DNA of 64,000 nt from an uncultured Eubacterium sp. GTDB taxonomy: Bacteria; Bacillota; Clostridia; Lachnospirales; Lachnospiraceae. The translations under genes and the position numbers were made by a program. The notes beneath the pieces are model-generated. The model worked only from the letters and a program-made list of their open reading frames with translations, had not been told where the DNA came from and ran no database searches. The stretch lies in assembly GCA_910586225.1 (NCBI GenBank), contig CAJUIL010000010.1:1-64000 (forward strand). The letters run 5' to 3'. Of this stretch, positions 34,731-44,533 are shown in pieces; position 1 is the stretch's first letter, and each line of letters begins with the position of its first letter.

Positions 34731-35443
34731 CTTTACATCTTCTTTCCGATACTTCCTTTAGTTTTTTTAATCCCGGATCATAGCTGTCTATCTTTTCATA
34801 TAATTCTTTTTCATTAATTGTTACCGTACAAAATTTTACTTCTTTTATATTTGTATCCAGCAAAGCGTAGCTGTAACCCTTACCATCTCTTGGCTGCCCT
34901 AATAAACCTGGATTTATTACAAGCGTATGACCCCATTCTCACCATCCTGCAATGCGTATGTCCAAGGATGACAATATCATATGGATCATATGCATCAGCT
35001 TTAAGAATTGGCTGATCTGGGTATAATCTCCCTTCCAGACTGTTTTCTGGTGTTCCATGGAAAATCCCAATCCTATTGTTTTCTTCCTCTAACAAAAACT
35101 CTGATGGATGCGATGCAATCAGCTCTATCTCTTCCTTATCGTAACGTAATGATAATTTTTCATAAGAATGCCCATAATTTTCTATATAATATTGCTCCGC
35201 CTCTGTCCTTTTTTCACAATTCAAACCGCTCAATTTTAGAAAATAAACATCATGGTTTCCTTTCAACCAGATCAGACCGCTCATATCCGACAGCATATTT
35301 ATGATCTTTTTTTGGTCGTAATAATATCCAAAAATATCTCCGCAAAATATCACATGATCATATGTAAGATTCTGAATTTGGCATAAAAAAACATTCAACG
35401 CATCTGCATTTCCGTGAATGTCAGAGAATAACACCAGCTTCAT
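34696..35443 (-). pseudogene. YfcE-type metallophosphoesterase, frameshifted
   Basis: The start (ATG at 35443, GGGAG upstream) gives MKLVLFSDIHGNADALNVF, then FCGDIFGYYY, LKGNHDVYF and LGHTHCRMVR, all the metal-binding motifs of calcineurin-like YfcE phosphoesterases. Near 34935 the frame goes wrong: reading on one base shifted gives WGHTLVINPGLLGQPRDGKG, the expected C-terminus, open to a TAA at 34696. A single extra A explains it. The unshifted frame ends at 34880 in an unrelated tail. It shares one base with the stop of the epimerase remnant upstream. Confidence 0.7.
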
Positions 35444-35664
35444 CAAATCTCCCTCTTTTCTTTGTCGAGTATCCACTGTATCGTTTCTTCAAGACTATAC
35501 CTTGGAGAAAAATGAAGCTGTTCCAGAGCTTTTTTTCCAGATATAACCCACTGATTGCTTTCTTCCGGATCTTCTCTTTTCCCCCATATAATTTCTGATG
35601 ATGAACCTGTCAGACTTTTACACAAAAAAGCGAGTTGCCGGTTTGTAATTTCTTTCTTCCCAGC
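35443..35664 (-). pseudogene. C-terminal remnant of an NAD-dependent epimerase
   Basis: About 74 codons: GKKEITNRQLAFLCKSLTGS, then SEIIWGKREDPEESNQWVIS and LEETIQWILDKEKREI. The GxxKEIT...LAxL pattern and the final helix are those of the C-terminal end of extended SDR sugar epimerases. The frame meets TAG at 35665-35667, directly behind the intron fragment, so the first 75% of the gene is missing. The deletion probably also removed the 3' end of the neighbouring aminotransferase gene. Confidence 0.55.
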
Positions 35665-35937
35665 CTATCAGCTGCTTTGGCTTGTTCAGCCTTAACGAAG
35701 CTTACGGCGATTCAGTTAATTAACCATGCTATCAGTAAAAGCCTGCACCCTAACCGCATTGCAGCTCGCAGCTTCATCCTCCCCTCACGGTTTGGATTCC
35801 AAATAGGGTTACGTTTATGTCCGCTTCCGAACAGTGCCATTACTGGCAGAGCCGGGGACAACGGCTTCATCCAACGGAATGGATGGTTTGGTCGGCATTG
35901 CCGCCAAACAGTTAAATTAAGCGACTTCGTGTCGCAC
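35665..35937 (-). mobile_element. 5' fragment of a group II intron (junction at about 35665)
   Basis: On the minus strand the segment begins GTGCGACACGAAGTCGC, the GTGCG 5' end of bacterial group II introns, directly after the codon for Trp in an aminotransferase gene. It is GC-richer than its surroundings and holds domain I-like stretches such as ttcggaagcggacataaacg and accgtgaggggagga. No domain V, intron-encoded protein or 3' end is seen, so only about 270 bases of the 5' part remain. The 3' junction is estimated from where the epimerase frame begins. Similar DNA might be read as an 80-codon open frame, but I do not regard that as a gene. Confidence 0.6.
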
Positions 35938-36612
35938 CCAACTGTATTTATCAACCATTTCGCGAAAAAACCTTGTGCGATTCGTTCCTTTTTCCCTCAA
36001 TATTTCCGCCCGCTCTATATAACTTTCATCATTGACAAGTAGTGCTCCACCTTCTCCCATTGTATAATTTTTTGTCTCATGAAAGCTATAGCAGCCAAAT
36101 GTACCTATCGTTCCAAGCGCTTGTCCCTTATACGCTGACATTACAGCCTGCGCAGCATCTTCGACTACAAGTGTATTATATGTTTTGGATATTTGCATTA
36201 TTTTTTCCATCTCACATGATATTCCTGCATAGTGTACAACTACAATCGCCTTCGTCTTTTCTGTAATAGCCGCTTCAATCTTATTTTCATCAATATTCAT
36301 AGTATCTGGTCGAATATCTACAAACACTGGGATCCCGCCTCGCAAAACAAAAGCATTTGCTGTCGTAACAAACGTATAGGAAGGCATAATAACTTCATCA
36401 CCTGGCCTAATATCCAATAAAATTGCGCTCATTTCCAATGCAGCCGTGCATGAGGTTGTTAACAATATTTTTTTAGCTTCAAACTTTTGTTCCATCCATT
36501 CTGTACATAATTTCGTATATTTGCCATCTCCAGCAGTTTTACTGCTTTTTAATGTTTCACACACATAAGTTTCAGCTTTTGGCAAATACGCCGCTTTATT
36601 AAATGGAAGCAT
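35938..36612 (-). pseudogene. WecE-like sugar aminotransferase, 3' end lost
   Basis: The first 225 codons of a TDP-4-amino-4,6-dideoxygalactose transaminase (WecE) relative: MLPFNKAAYLPKAETYVCE, DIRPGDEVIMPSYTFVTTAN and CYSFHETKNYTMGEGGALL with the PLP lysine. The match to Escherichia coli WecE is strong along the whole fragment. It stops after DKYSW, where WecE continues with a conserved DIGSSY; here the group II intron 5' end follows. About 150 C-terminal residues are missing. The start overlaps the stop of the upstream glycosyltransferase gene by 14 bases. Confidence 0.75.
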
Positions 36613-38173
36613 TTTCGTTTTCCTCTCTTTGCAATGTATATTGCTTTACGGTATGAGTCAACATCTGAAAACTTTTCATACCATCTACATTTACTCTTTC
36701 TTGTATTATTTTTCTGCAGTTTTCTTTCTGTTTACTCATAAATTCTTCATCTTTAAAATACTTCCATACTAACGCGGGCATATTTTCTATGCTCTTACAA
36801 ACAAAATCCATCCCTACATTTCCTTGAACATCGCAATGATCTAAAGTAATTACTGGTACTTCCTCCATAATTGCAAAATAACCGCCGCTGCCTCCTCCGA
36901 GCCTTGGAGGATTCAAAAAAATATCGCCTATGGCTATCGTTTCCTTAAATGCTTTTTGTACTCCTAAAAAAATGATACGATTTTCCTTTTTATCCTTTAC
37001 AATCCTCTGTTGCAATTTGATGCAGTCACCAATTACTGCGATCACAAAATGCTCATCCATCTCTAAAATCTGATACATAATTTCAATAAATGCATCTTTG
37101 ATTTCTTCGTCCAGCCTTGTTCCTGCAATAATGATTACAAAGCTGGATTCTGAAATTCCAAACGTTGCTTTTTTATATGTAATACATTCGTTTTTCATAT
37201 CAAGCTCATCTATATTATGTTTCACTTCAACCAAGAGCTGGTCTCTGTTCAATATTTGTTTTTTCCTGTTCCACTCTTCTTCTGGAAAAGATACAGGTGT
37301 CGCTATAATCGGTGCGTTAGAAATAGCCAGATTACTTGTGCACCCCATAGTTACCAATGTCGTAAAACGACTGCATAACCCTGCTAACAAGGTCTGATCC
37401 CCTATCTCCAATACAAACTCTGGTTTTTCATTCCAAATGCTATATACGGCTTTTTCTAATGTGCTAATATAATCTGACTCTCTCAATACAAGATTGTATC
37501 CTTCTAACTGATACCCATCAAAATCAATTTGAAACTCTCCCATTTGATTAGAAATATTATTATACATCGTCTTAGAACCCCAGTTACCCTCTATCCCCTG
37601 ATAGAAGCAAACAACGCATCTTACTTGATAGCCCATTCTTTCATAACATTTATAAATATATTTTAATTTTTTTGTCGGAGCATGTGAAGTATTATATAAT
37701 AATTGACTAACAATTAAAACAACTTTCTTTGACCGTTCAGCATATGGAATATAATCAATGTCTATTTCCATTTTATCATATAGTTCATTCAAAATATTTT
37801 GATATAATTCCATATGATTCCCATATTCTTTATCCTCTTCATAAAATGATGGATTCATAAACGAAAACCTCATATACTGCTTTAAGTCATTTATTCTCCC
37901 CCAAAGTGGATATTTTTTCGTCATTAAGGTTTCCCGAATAACAAATAACCATCTTTTATCCCGAAAAATTTCAAGAAAAAAAGAAAAGAAAAATATTCTT
38001 GCAAAATAATTATCCCCAAATAGATCAATCAATATCTGTCTGCTTCTTTCCTTTTCATTTTCTGTTAGACTTTGATATTTATCATTCATTATCTCTAATA
38101 TATCAGCAGATATCTTTTCTCTTGCATCTAATTTAATAATCACATCGTTTAGCATGATCAAAAATTCTTTCAT
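36599..38173 (-). CDS. GT-B-type glycosyltransferase, paralogue of 13426-15033
   Basis: A 524-residue protein with an AAGGAGG ribosome-binding site. The core reads VVLIVSQLLYNTSHAPTKKL, then SSFVIIIAGTRLDEEIKDAF and DIFLNPPRLGGGSGGYFAI, matching the second glycosyltransferase at 13426 in order and spacing. The C-terminal region is a UDP-sugar-type binding domain. The first 140 residues are helical and unassigned. It heads the block of broken genes (it overlaps the WecE-like remnant), but is itself intact. Donor and acceptor unknown. Confidence 0.65.
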   Translation of the reverse strand: MKEFLIMLNDVIIKLDAREKISADILEIMNDKYQSLTENEKERSRQILIDLFGDNYFARIFFFSFFLEIFRDKRWLFVIRETLMTKKYPLWGRINDLKQYMRFSFMNPSFYEEDKEYGNHMELYQNILNELYDKMEIDIDYIPYAERSKKVVLIVSQLLYNTSHAPTKKLKYIYKCYERMGYQVRCVVCFYQGIEGNWGSKTMYNNISNQMGEFQIDFDGYQLEGYNLVLRESDYISTLEKAVYSIWNEKPEFVLEIGDQTLLAGLCSRFTTLVTMGCTSNLAISNAPIIATPVSFPEEEWNRKKQILNRDQLLVEVKHNIDELDMKNECITYKKATFGISESSFVIIIAGTRLDEEIKDAFIEIMYQILEMDEHFVIAVIGDCIKLQQRIVKDKKENRIIFLGVQKAFKETIAIGDIFLNPPRLGGGSGGYFAIMEEVPVITLDHCDVQGNVGMDFVCKSIENMPALVWKYFKDEEFMSKQKENCRKIIQERVNVDGMKSFQMLTHTVKQYTLQREENENASI

Positions 38174-38213
38174 TTCTCTTGTTCCTCCTTACCTCACACC
38201 ATACATCGAAAAA

Positions 38214-39830
38214 TTAGTTTCTATTCATTAATTTTTCGAATTGTTCCGCTCGTTTTGCCCAAGTATGTTCATTCATTGTTTTTCTCCTTCCCCTTTCTGC
38301 TATCTTATTTCTTTTACTTTCATCTTGAAGGATACATAAAATTTTTTCTGGTAATTTCTTAATTCCCGCCAAATTAAAAACCAACATATCCTCGGTATCA
38401 TAATTCCCTCTCAAAAATGTAGTATCATCCGTCACCAAAACCGCACCTGCAAGCATAATACTTGCCATCCGCTCTGTAAACCCTGCTTTATGCCAAGACA
38501 TAACGTTTAATGACAATTTAGACTGCTGCCATATTGTCAGACTTTTTTCTACTGATATATTGTCATGACAAACAAGATTGGAATATTTTTTTTTCAGTAA
38601 GCACTTCTCCCAGCTGTTCCCAAATACGTGAAGTTGAATACCTGCTTCTAAAATCGTACATACAACTTTATGACGATAATAACTCATAACACAATAAATA
38701 ATTCTTCGCATTTCTAAAAATAACTCTAAAAATTCATGATCTGTAACTATCATCTTTTTCTTGTCTAAAACCCATCGAAAGGCTTCTTCAGCAGTTAATT
38801 CAGGTTTTTTTCTCATTTGAAGCAAAAAGCGATTGGCCAAAAACCGCTTGCTTTTTTCCATCTGATGTATCAACAATACTTCATTCCAATAATCCCCATA
38901 ATTTCCAATAAAGGTAATATCATAAATACGTTTCTTCTCACTGCTATATTCTTCATCTGGTACCATACCAGCAGGCGGAAAAAAAATTGCATTCAGTTTG
39001 TTATATCGTTTATAAAAAGCTTCATAATTTTTGTCATTAGTCAAAACACAAAAATTGCTTAACTGATGCTTCAAATGATGTTGAAACCATATTGGATGAT
39101 CAAATACAAAATTGTATTTAGGCCCATATATCTTCTCGTGCAGATAAGAAACCTCATCTCTTTCTTTGATAGAAAACATATAAGACTGTACACCAACAAT
39201 CGCCCTGAAATGTTGATACATATATTTAGCAAGCTCTCCTAAATTATCATTCTCGCAATCAAAATACTCAACAGGTATGCCTCTTTGCTGCAACGCGTTA
39301 CCAAATTGTTCTGCCATAACAGTAAGTATATTATGGCAAACTGGATCTCCTTTGTAAATCAAAATCGGCCTTGCTGCATCATCTATCTGAAAATATTGCT
39401 CACCATGTCCGATCATTTCTTCTAAATACTCCAAAGTCTGCTGTGCTCTTCCCTCTGCTTCTGCCTGATCGATCATACTGCTGACAACCAGGTCAAATAA
39501 TCCAGCTTGTCGTAGCTCTCCACTGTATTTACCTATAACATAACAATCAGCCTGCCACTTTGCATTTTCATTCTCATCTGATCCATGATCCTTTAAAATG
39601 ATAAATTGATTCAAATCTTCTTCCATTTCTATTTCAATAAAAGAAACAGGAGATTTCAATGCAATTCTCAATATCAATTCATACTTTTGTTTTGCCTTTA
39701 ATCTTGAATTATAGCCGCCTGCCCCCAAAGCCAAATCCTTCGGAATAGCAATCGTTCCCTGACAGATTGTTTCATCCAGCAATATTTCCATAAAATGAAT
39801 TCCTAACGGATCATGTTTTAAAACTCTCAT
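38214..39830 (-). CDS. Large CgeB-like glycosyltransferase
   Basis: A 538-residue protein, longer than the four close CgeB-like paralogues. Residues 170-330 contain the DUF3880-like NFVFDHPIWFQHHL and IFFPPAGMVP, and the C-terminal part has LTIWQQSKLSLNVMSWHKAG and ERMASIMLAGAVLVTDDTTF, the acceptor/nucleotide region of Glyco_trans_1_2. The first 150 residues are an extra domain I cannot name. It is the first gene of the long minus-strand glycan operon and has GGGAA before the ATG. Its relation to the other CgeB-like proteins is distant. Confidence 0.7.
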   Translation of the reverse strand: MRVLKHDPLGIHFMEILLDETICQGTIAIPKDLALGAGGYNSRLKAKQKYELILRIALKSPVSFIEIEMEEDLNQFIILKDHGSDENENAKWQADCYVIGKYSGELRQAGLFDLVVSSMIDQAEAEGRAQQTLEYLEEMIGHGEQYFQIDDAARPILIYKGDPVCHNILTVMAEQFGNALQQRGIPVEYFDCENDNLGELAKYMYQHFRAIVGVQSYMFSIKERDEVSYLHEKIYGPKYNFVFDHPIWFQHHLKHQLSNFCVLTNDKNYEAFYKRYNKLNAIFFPPAGMVPDEEYSSEKKRIYDITFIGNYGDYWNEVLLIHQMEKSKRFLANRFLLQMRKKPELTAEEAFRWVLDKKKMIVTDHEFLELFLEMRRIIYCVMSYYRHKVVCTILEAGIQLHVFGNSWEKCLLKKKYSNLVCHDNISVEKSLTIWQQSKLSLNVMSWHKAGFTERMASIMLAGAVLVTDDTTFLRGNYDTEDMLVFNLAGIKKLPEKILCILQDESKRNKIAERGRRKTMNEHTWAKRAEQFEKLMNRN

Positions 39831-39945
39831 ATATTTTCCCTTTGATTTTTTTATTTATTTTCTTTTATTCTTTTATTTTAACTTCATTTATTATATAATA
39901 ACCACATCATAATTACAATAAAAATGCCAATAGAATGAGGGATTT

Positions 39946-41124
39946 ATGAGAATATTATTCTATCGCTACGGGAGTATCTGTGAACCGGATATTATTTATG
40001 GTTTTCAGGAGCTCGGAAACGAAGTAACTGAAATTACAGTAGAAATTGAAAATAAAAATTTTCTTCCCAAAGATGGGATCAAACTGCTAAAAAAGGAATT
40101 ACTGTCACATTCCTATGACTTTATATTTAGCATAAATTTCTATCCTTTTATATCAGAAGTCTGCAATATTTTTCAGATACGATACATCTGCTGGACTGTA
40201 GACTGCCCTGTTTTGGAATTATACTCGGATTCTATACAAAACAAGTGGAACCGTATTTTCCTTTTTGATGCTGCACAATATCAGACATTTCACTATCGCA
40301 ATCCAGATTGTATTTTTCATCTTCCGCTTGCCAGTAACCCCAACCGTTGGAATGCGGTTATTCAAAATGCATCTGTATCTGATAAAAAACGCTTTTCATG
40401 TGAACTTTCCTTTGTAGGTTCACTTTACACCGAAAAATGTCCTTACGATAATCTGGCTAATGCACCTGATTACCTTCTCGGATATTTGGATGGAATTATG
40501 GATGTACAACAAAAGGTTTACGGCTTCTCTTTTTTAGAAGAAGTGCTTAGTGATGAAATTGTCAATAAATTTCGCAGCTGCCACCGGAATTTTTATGTCC
40601 CGCCTGAAAAATCTATACGTGATGACCGGGCAATTATGGCCCAATTTTATTTAGGTGCAAAAATCTCTTCCAATGAACGTATCCATCTTATGAAGCTTCT
40701 TGGAAACCACTATCCATTTCGACTTTATACTGGAAGTAATACAGCTGACCTTCCAATACAAAACCACGGACGTGTTAAAACCCTGACTGAAATGCCTCTT
40801 GTTTTTAATAACAGTAAAATAAACTTAAACATAACATCCAAATCTATACGCACCGGCCTTCCGCTGCGTGTTTACGACGTATTAGCTTGTGGAGGCTTCT
40901 TGATTACAAACTATCAGTCCGAATTAACAGATTATTTTATGCCAGGTTCGGACTTGGAATGTTATACCAGTGATGAAGATTTACTTACAAAAATAGATTA
41001 TTACCTGACACACGAAAAGGATCGCCAGGAAATTGCACATAACGGTCTTATGAAAATAATCCGTTACCATAACTATCCGGAACGTCTTTTACAAATGATT
41101 TCTCTTGCATATGGATTAAAATGA
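39946..41124 (+). CDS. CgeB-like glycosyltransferase
   Basis: A 392-residue protein with the same domain plan as 18612 and 26168: SYDFIFSINFYPFISEVCN and YICWTVDCPVLELYS first, then TGLPLRVYDVLACGGFLITN and YQSELTDYFMPG. It is divergent from the long operon and followed after 10 bases by a second copy, so the two are a tandem pair. They lie close to the Maf gene, pointing to flagellin glycan extension. Promoter: a TATAAT at 39894-39899 lacks a good -35 box. Confidence 0.8.
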   Translation: MRILFYRYGSICEPDIIYGFQELGNEVTEITVEIENKNFLPKDGIKLLKKELLSHSYDFIFSINFYPFISEVCNIFQIRYICWTVDCPVLELYSDSIQNKWNRIFLFDAAQYQTFHYRNPDCIFHLPLASNPNRWNAVIQNASVSDKKRFSCELSFVGSLYTEKCPYDNLANAPDYLLGYLDGIMDVQQKVYGFSFLEEVLSDEIVNKFRSCHRNFYVPPEKSIRDDRAIMAQFYLGAKISSNERIHLMKLLGNHYPFRLYTGSNTADLPIQNHGRVKTLTEMPLVFNNSKINLNITSKSIRTGLPLRVYDVLACGGFLITNYQSELTDYFMPGSDLECYTSDEDLLTKIDYYLTHEKDRQEIAHNGLMKIIRYHNYPERLLQMISLAYGLK

Positions 41125-41134
41125 AAGGAGACTT

Positions 41135-42295
41135 ATGAGACTATTATTTCTTGATTCCCCTGCTTTTGCCAAACAGGATATGATTGACGCATTTGAAGAA
41201 TGCGAAATATCCTGTGATTTATTTTTTCACGATTCTTATAAAGAACGATGGGATAACGATTTCGATGCTGCCTTCGATACTGCTGTCAGCAAACATAACT
41301 ATGATTTTGTTTTTTCATTTAACTATCATCCCATCATTTCCAACTGTTGTATGCGCCATAATCTCAAGTATGTAGCTTATGTATATGACAGCCCTCATGT
41401 TGCCTTATATTCCTATACTCTGCTTAACCGTTGCAATTATGTTTTTTTGTTTGACAAAACAACTTTCCTGACTTTTAAAAATTCTGGTATACAGACCGTA
41501 TATTATCTGCCGCTTGCCGCAAACGTTAAACGTCTTAGTTCTGCAAAATGCCCGGACAAGTTGCTTGCTTCTGTTTCATCAGAGATTTCATTTGTAGGCG
41601 CATTATACAACGAAGACCATCACTTTTTTGAACGCTTAAATAAACTATCTCCCTTCACTGAAGGTTATCTGGATGCCATTATGACAGCTCAGCAAAAGGT
41701 TTATGGATATCAGTTTCTAGAAGAACTCCTAACACCAGACATTATTAAAGATTTACAAAAGTCGTGCCCTTATTCGCCTCTTCCTGATGGAACAGAAACG
41801 GATGCATACGTGTATGCCAATTATTTTTTATGTCGTGAAATCACTTCAAGAGAGCGAATCGCATTACTAAAATCTGCCTCTGAAAAATATGAATTAAAAC
41901 TGTATACCAATCATGTATCAAAGGAACTACCTAATGCAAAATTTATGGGTACAACGGATCCTTATCATACAACTCCATTAATTTTTCAAAATAGCCGCAT
42001 CAACTTAAACATTACACTAAAAAGTATTTCTTCCGGTATTCCATTGCGATGTATGGAAATCATGGGAAGTGGAGGATTTCTTTTCACAAACTTTCAACAA
42101 GAGCTTATAGATTTTTTTGAACCAGAAGACGATTTTGCTTTCTTTGAAAATGAGGATGATTTTATTAATAAAATATCATATTTTCTGTCTCACGAAAAAC
42201 ACCGGCAGCAAATCACAAGTAACTGTCTTGGAAAAATGAAAGATTTTCATAGTTTTTATCATCGAGCCCAAACAATTCTGGATATTATCTTTTAG
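41135..42295 (+). CDS. CgeB-like glycosyltransferase, tandem copy
   Basis: A 386-residue protein starting MRLLFLDSPAFAKQDMIDAF. It has NYDFVFSFNYHPIIS, VAYVYDSPHVALYS and SGIPLRCMEIMGSGGFLFTN, the CgeB landmarks. It forms a pair with the gene at 39946 and is preceded by GAAAGGAG. It ends TAG TAA. A strong terminator follows, so the pair is its own transcription unit, convergent with Maf. Confidence 0.8.
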   Translation: MRLLFLDSPAFAKQDMIDAFEECEISCDLFFHDSYKERWDNDFDAAFDTAVSKHNYDFVFSFNYHPIISNCCMRHNLKYVAYVYDSPHVALYSYTLLNRCNYVFLFDKTTFLTFKNSGIQTVYYLPLAANVKRLSSAKCPDKLLASVSSEISFVGALYNEDHHFFERLNKLSPFTEGYLDAIMTAQQKVYGYQFLEELLTPDIIKDLQKSCPYSPLPDGTETDAYVYANYFLCREITSRERIALLKSASEKYELKLYTNHVSKELPNAKFMGTTDPYHTTPLIFQNSRINLNITLKSISSGIPLRCMEIMGSGGFLFTNFQQELIDFFEPEDDFAFFENEDDFINKISYFLSHEKHRQQITSNCLGKMKDFHSFYHRAQTILDIIF

Positions 42296-42305
42296 TAATA
42301 TAAAC

Positions 42306-42346
42306 TTTAAAAGCCCCCACATAATAAGATGCGGAGGGCTTTTAAA
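42306..42346. terminator. Bidirectional terminator between CgeB pair and maf
   Basis: An 11-bp stem (tttaaaagccc / gggctttttaaa-like arms 42306-42316 and 42336-42346), extended by further pairs around a small loop, with A/T tracts on both sides. Confidence 0.7.
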
Positions 42347-42364
42347 TACTAAACTACAAAAACA

Positions 42365-44197
42365 TTAATCGTCTTTAATGATATACTCGTCAATATCTTC
42401 TTCCAGCATTTCAATTCCCGTCAAATATTCTTGAAACAATTTCTGGTTATTTTGCACTATCTCATTTATTTCCATATCTTCTTGTATAAATACCTTTTCA
42501 CCTGATTCATATTCTTCTTTGGATATATACATTTTAACCAGCTCTAATAATACATGTTTTCCAATTTCCTCATTAACATTTAGCATATTCATAAGCTTTT
42601 CTTTTATATCTACTAAAGAATTATGCTCCAGAGATTTTAATATATTTTCCTGCTGTTTGATTGCATCGTGAATTTTATCTCTTAAATTCGCCACCAATTC
42701 TTTCATATTATAAAGCTGTAATAGTACTTCTTCCCTCTGTTTCTCATTGAACGCTTGCGGAATACTTTTTTCAATTTCATATATATCTAGACTATTGGTA
42801 CATTCTTGTTCCACAACATCACATAATTTCCGATTCTCAGCACCCACAATGTTAGCGCCACCCTCTGTGGCATTAATTACATCTATTTCGTTCATATTCA
42901 ATCGTATAGTTCTCTCAAACCAACTCTTATATTGCCACATCTGCAAATCAGTATCAAGTAACTCCCCATCTATACTTTCTACTTGAACAATACTGCGACT
43001 TTTAATATAGTCACTGTTATTGCCAAAAGCCCCCAGTGCTCCTTTTGTATGAGAAACTCCCGATGTAAATGCAAGATCCTGTCCTACTAAAATTATTTTT
43101 TTAAATCCTAAATAACTAGCAACTGAAAATGCACTTGTAGACACAGATCCACCTGTTGGGACACCTGACAGTGCATATCCTATAGTTTTAATAGACAATG
43201 AACTATAATATCTGCAAAAATAACCAACATAAAATATTTTACTATTCGTCTGTTTTAAAATCCACGGTTTTGTTAGTCCTTCACATATCCAGATCAATCC
43301 ATCCATATCAATACCTTCAAAAAAGTAATCCGGCACCTTATAATCCAATGAATATACAAGATTAGGACGTATCCCAGCTTTTATTACTGTACGTAGTGCT
43401 GCATCTACTACAATAATAAATGATCTCCCCTGTGCTTTTTTCAATTCATGAACATTTTTATCTAAAGACGGACCTGCAGACACAATAATTGCAGGAATAT
43501 TTGTTAAATCATATTCACACAATTTTCTTCTCAGTTGTTCACAATCACTATGAAAAACAATATTTTTCATATGGTATAGCAGATGCTGCGGATTTTTTCT
43601 TCCCATACCGACTTTCGTATGTTTTATCATAACAGCTTCTCTTACTCCTGAAAAAATAGCGTCTTCAAATTCCGCATATTGCTCCTGATACAATATATCA
43701 TACCCTGGCAAAATACACATCTCGATAATTGTGCGATTTAGATAATTTATAGCTCTGGATATTATTGTGTTAATATTTCCTATCAAATCAGGAACATATA
43801 AAAAGACTCTTTCGGATGCAATTAAATTTGATAAATCAAAAGAACAACATGCTAAATGAAAAAACGAAATATCTGGCTCATAGATAATAAATTGATTTGT
43901 TTTATCACTTTTATCTAATAATTTTTGAATATACCTTCCATCAGACAAGCCAAAAACGAAATATGTACCAAAAATTCTCATACGATAACGTTCAGCAAAA
44001 ATTTCAGCTGCACCTTCAGGATCCAGTCTGCTGTTTAAATACCAGATCTTACTATTGCGCTCGGTTGCTATTACATACTCACCGTTTTTGGCAGAGTATA
44101 GCTGCGTTTTTTCGGATATCGATAAGTTCTCCAGTTTTTCTATGCAGCCTTTATATCGTTGCTCTAATATTTTTCTGTTTTCTTCTAATATTTGCAT
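42365..44197 (-). CDS. maf: Maf, motility-associated flagellin glycosyltransferase
   Basis: A 610-residue Maf protein. The central DUF115/MptE-like domain is visible as PAIIVSAGPSLDKNVHEL, IIVVDAALRTVIKAGIRPN and GVPTGGSVSTSAFSVASYLG, with IILVGQDLAFTSGVSHTKG after it. Maf enzymes transfer pseudaminic or legionaminic acid from CMP to Ser/Thr of flagellin in the cytoplasm. The complete pse pathway in the same window provides the donor. The C-terminal 120 residues are helical. It is preceded by a 92-residue gene and the flagellin gene, the natural substrate. Confidence 0.88.
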   Translation of the reverse strand: MQILEENRKILEQRYKGCIEKLENLSISEKTQLYSAKNGEYVIATERNSKIWYLNSRLDPEGAAEIFAERYRMRIFGTYFVFGLSDGRYIQKLLDKSDKTNQFIIYEPDISFFHLACCSFDLSNLIASERVFLYVPDLIGNINTIISRAINYLNRTIIEMCILPGYDILYQEQYAEFEDAIFSGVREAVMIKHTKVGMGRKNPQHLLYHMKNIVFHSDCEQLRRKLCEYDLTNIPAIIVSAGPSLDKNVHELKKAQGRSFIIVVDAALRTVIKAGIRPNLVYSLDYKVPDYFFEGIDMDGLIWICEGLTKPWILKQTNSKIFYVGYFCRYYSSLSIKTIGYALSGVPTGGSVSTSAFSVASYLGFKKIILVGQDLAFTSGVSHTKGALGAFGNNSDYIKSRSIVQVESIDGELLDTDLQMWQYKSWFERTIRLNMNEIDVINATEGGANIVGAENRKLCDVVEQECTNSLDIYEIEKSIPQAFNEKQREEVLLQLYNMKELVANLRDKIHDAIKQQENILKSLEHNSLVDIKEKLMNMLNVNEEIGKHVLLELVKMYISKEEYESGEKVFIQEDMEINEIVQNNQKLFQEYLTGIEMLEEDIDEYIIKDD

Positions 44198-44229
44198 AAA
44201 TATTATTTTTCTGTCCTTCCCTCTTCAAA

Positions 44230-44508
44230 TTAACATTCTGATCCATAGTTCTTTATCAAAGAATATGCATCCTCTTTCAAACAATCTGCCATGCCAATCA
44301 TATCTACATAATTATAGTTCTCTATTAGATTTTTCATAAAACGAATTACATCAAGCACACTTCCATCCTGACTTTCAGCCCTTTTTTTCGCCATGTTTTC
44401 ATATATTATCAATAATGCTGACACTTTTTGCATTGCTTCCTTTTCCCTATTCTGATATAGACACTCTACCGCCTCATCTATCAGTTTCAGCGTCATTTCT
44501 TTATCCAT
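44230..44508 (-). CDS. Small helical protein between flagellin and maf
   Basis: A 92-residue protein (MDKEMTLKLIDEAVECLYQN and onward), helical, with two cysteines, no membrane segment and no family I recognise. It begins only 25 bases after the flagellin terminator, so its transcript probably arises by partial readthrough from the flagellin promoter. It and maf (32 bases apart) likely form one unit. It may assist Maf or flagellin, but this is only inferred from position. Confidence 0.6.
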   Translation of the reverse strand: MDKEMTLKLIDEAVECLYQNREKEAMQKVSALLIIYENMAKKRAESQDGSVLDVIRFMKNLIENYNYVDMIGMADCLKEDAYSLIKNYGSEC

Positions 44509-44533
44509 CTCTTCACTCCAAATTATCTAACAC

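Noticed and set aside
35712..35954. An 80-codon open frame on the minus strand
   Set aside because: It lies in the group II intron fragment and has no family or ribosome-binding site.
39831..39945. A clear divergent promoter pair between 38214-39830 and 39946-41124
   Set aside because: One TATAAT is present but no -35 box at good spacing, so I mention it only in the gene entry.
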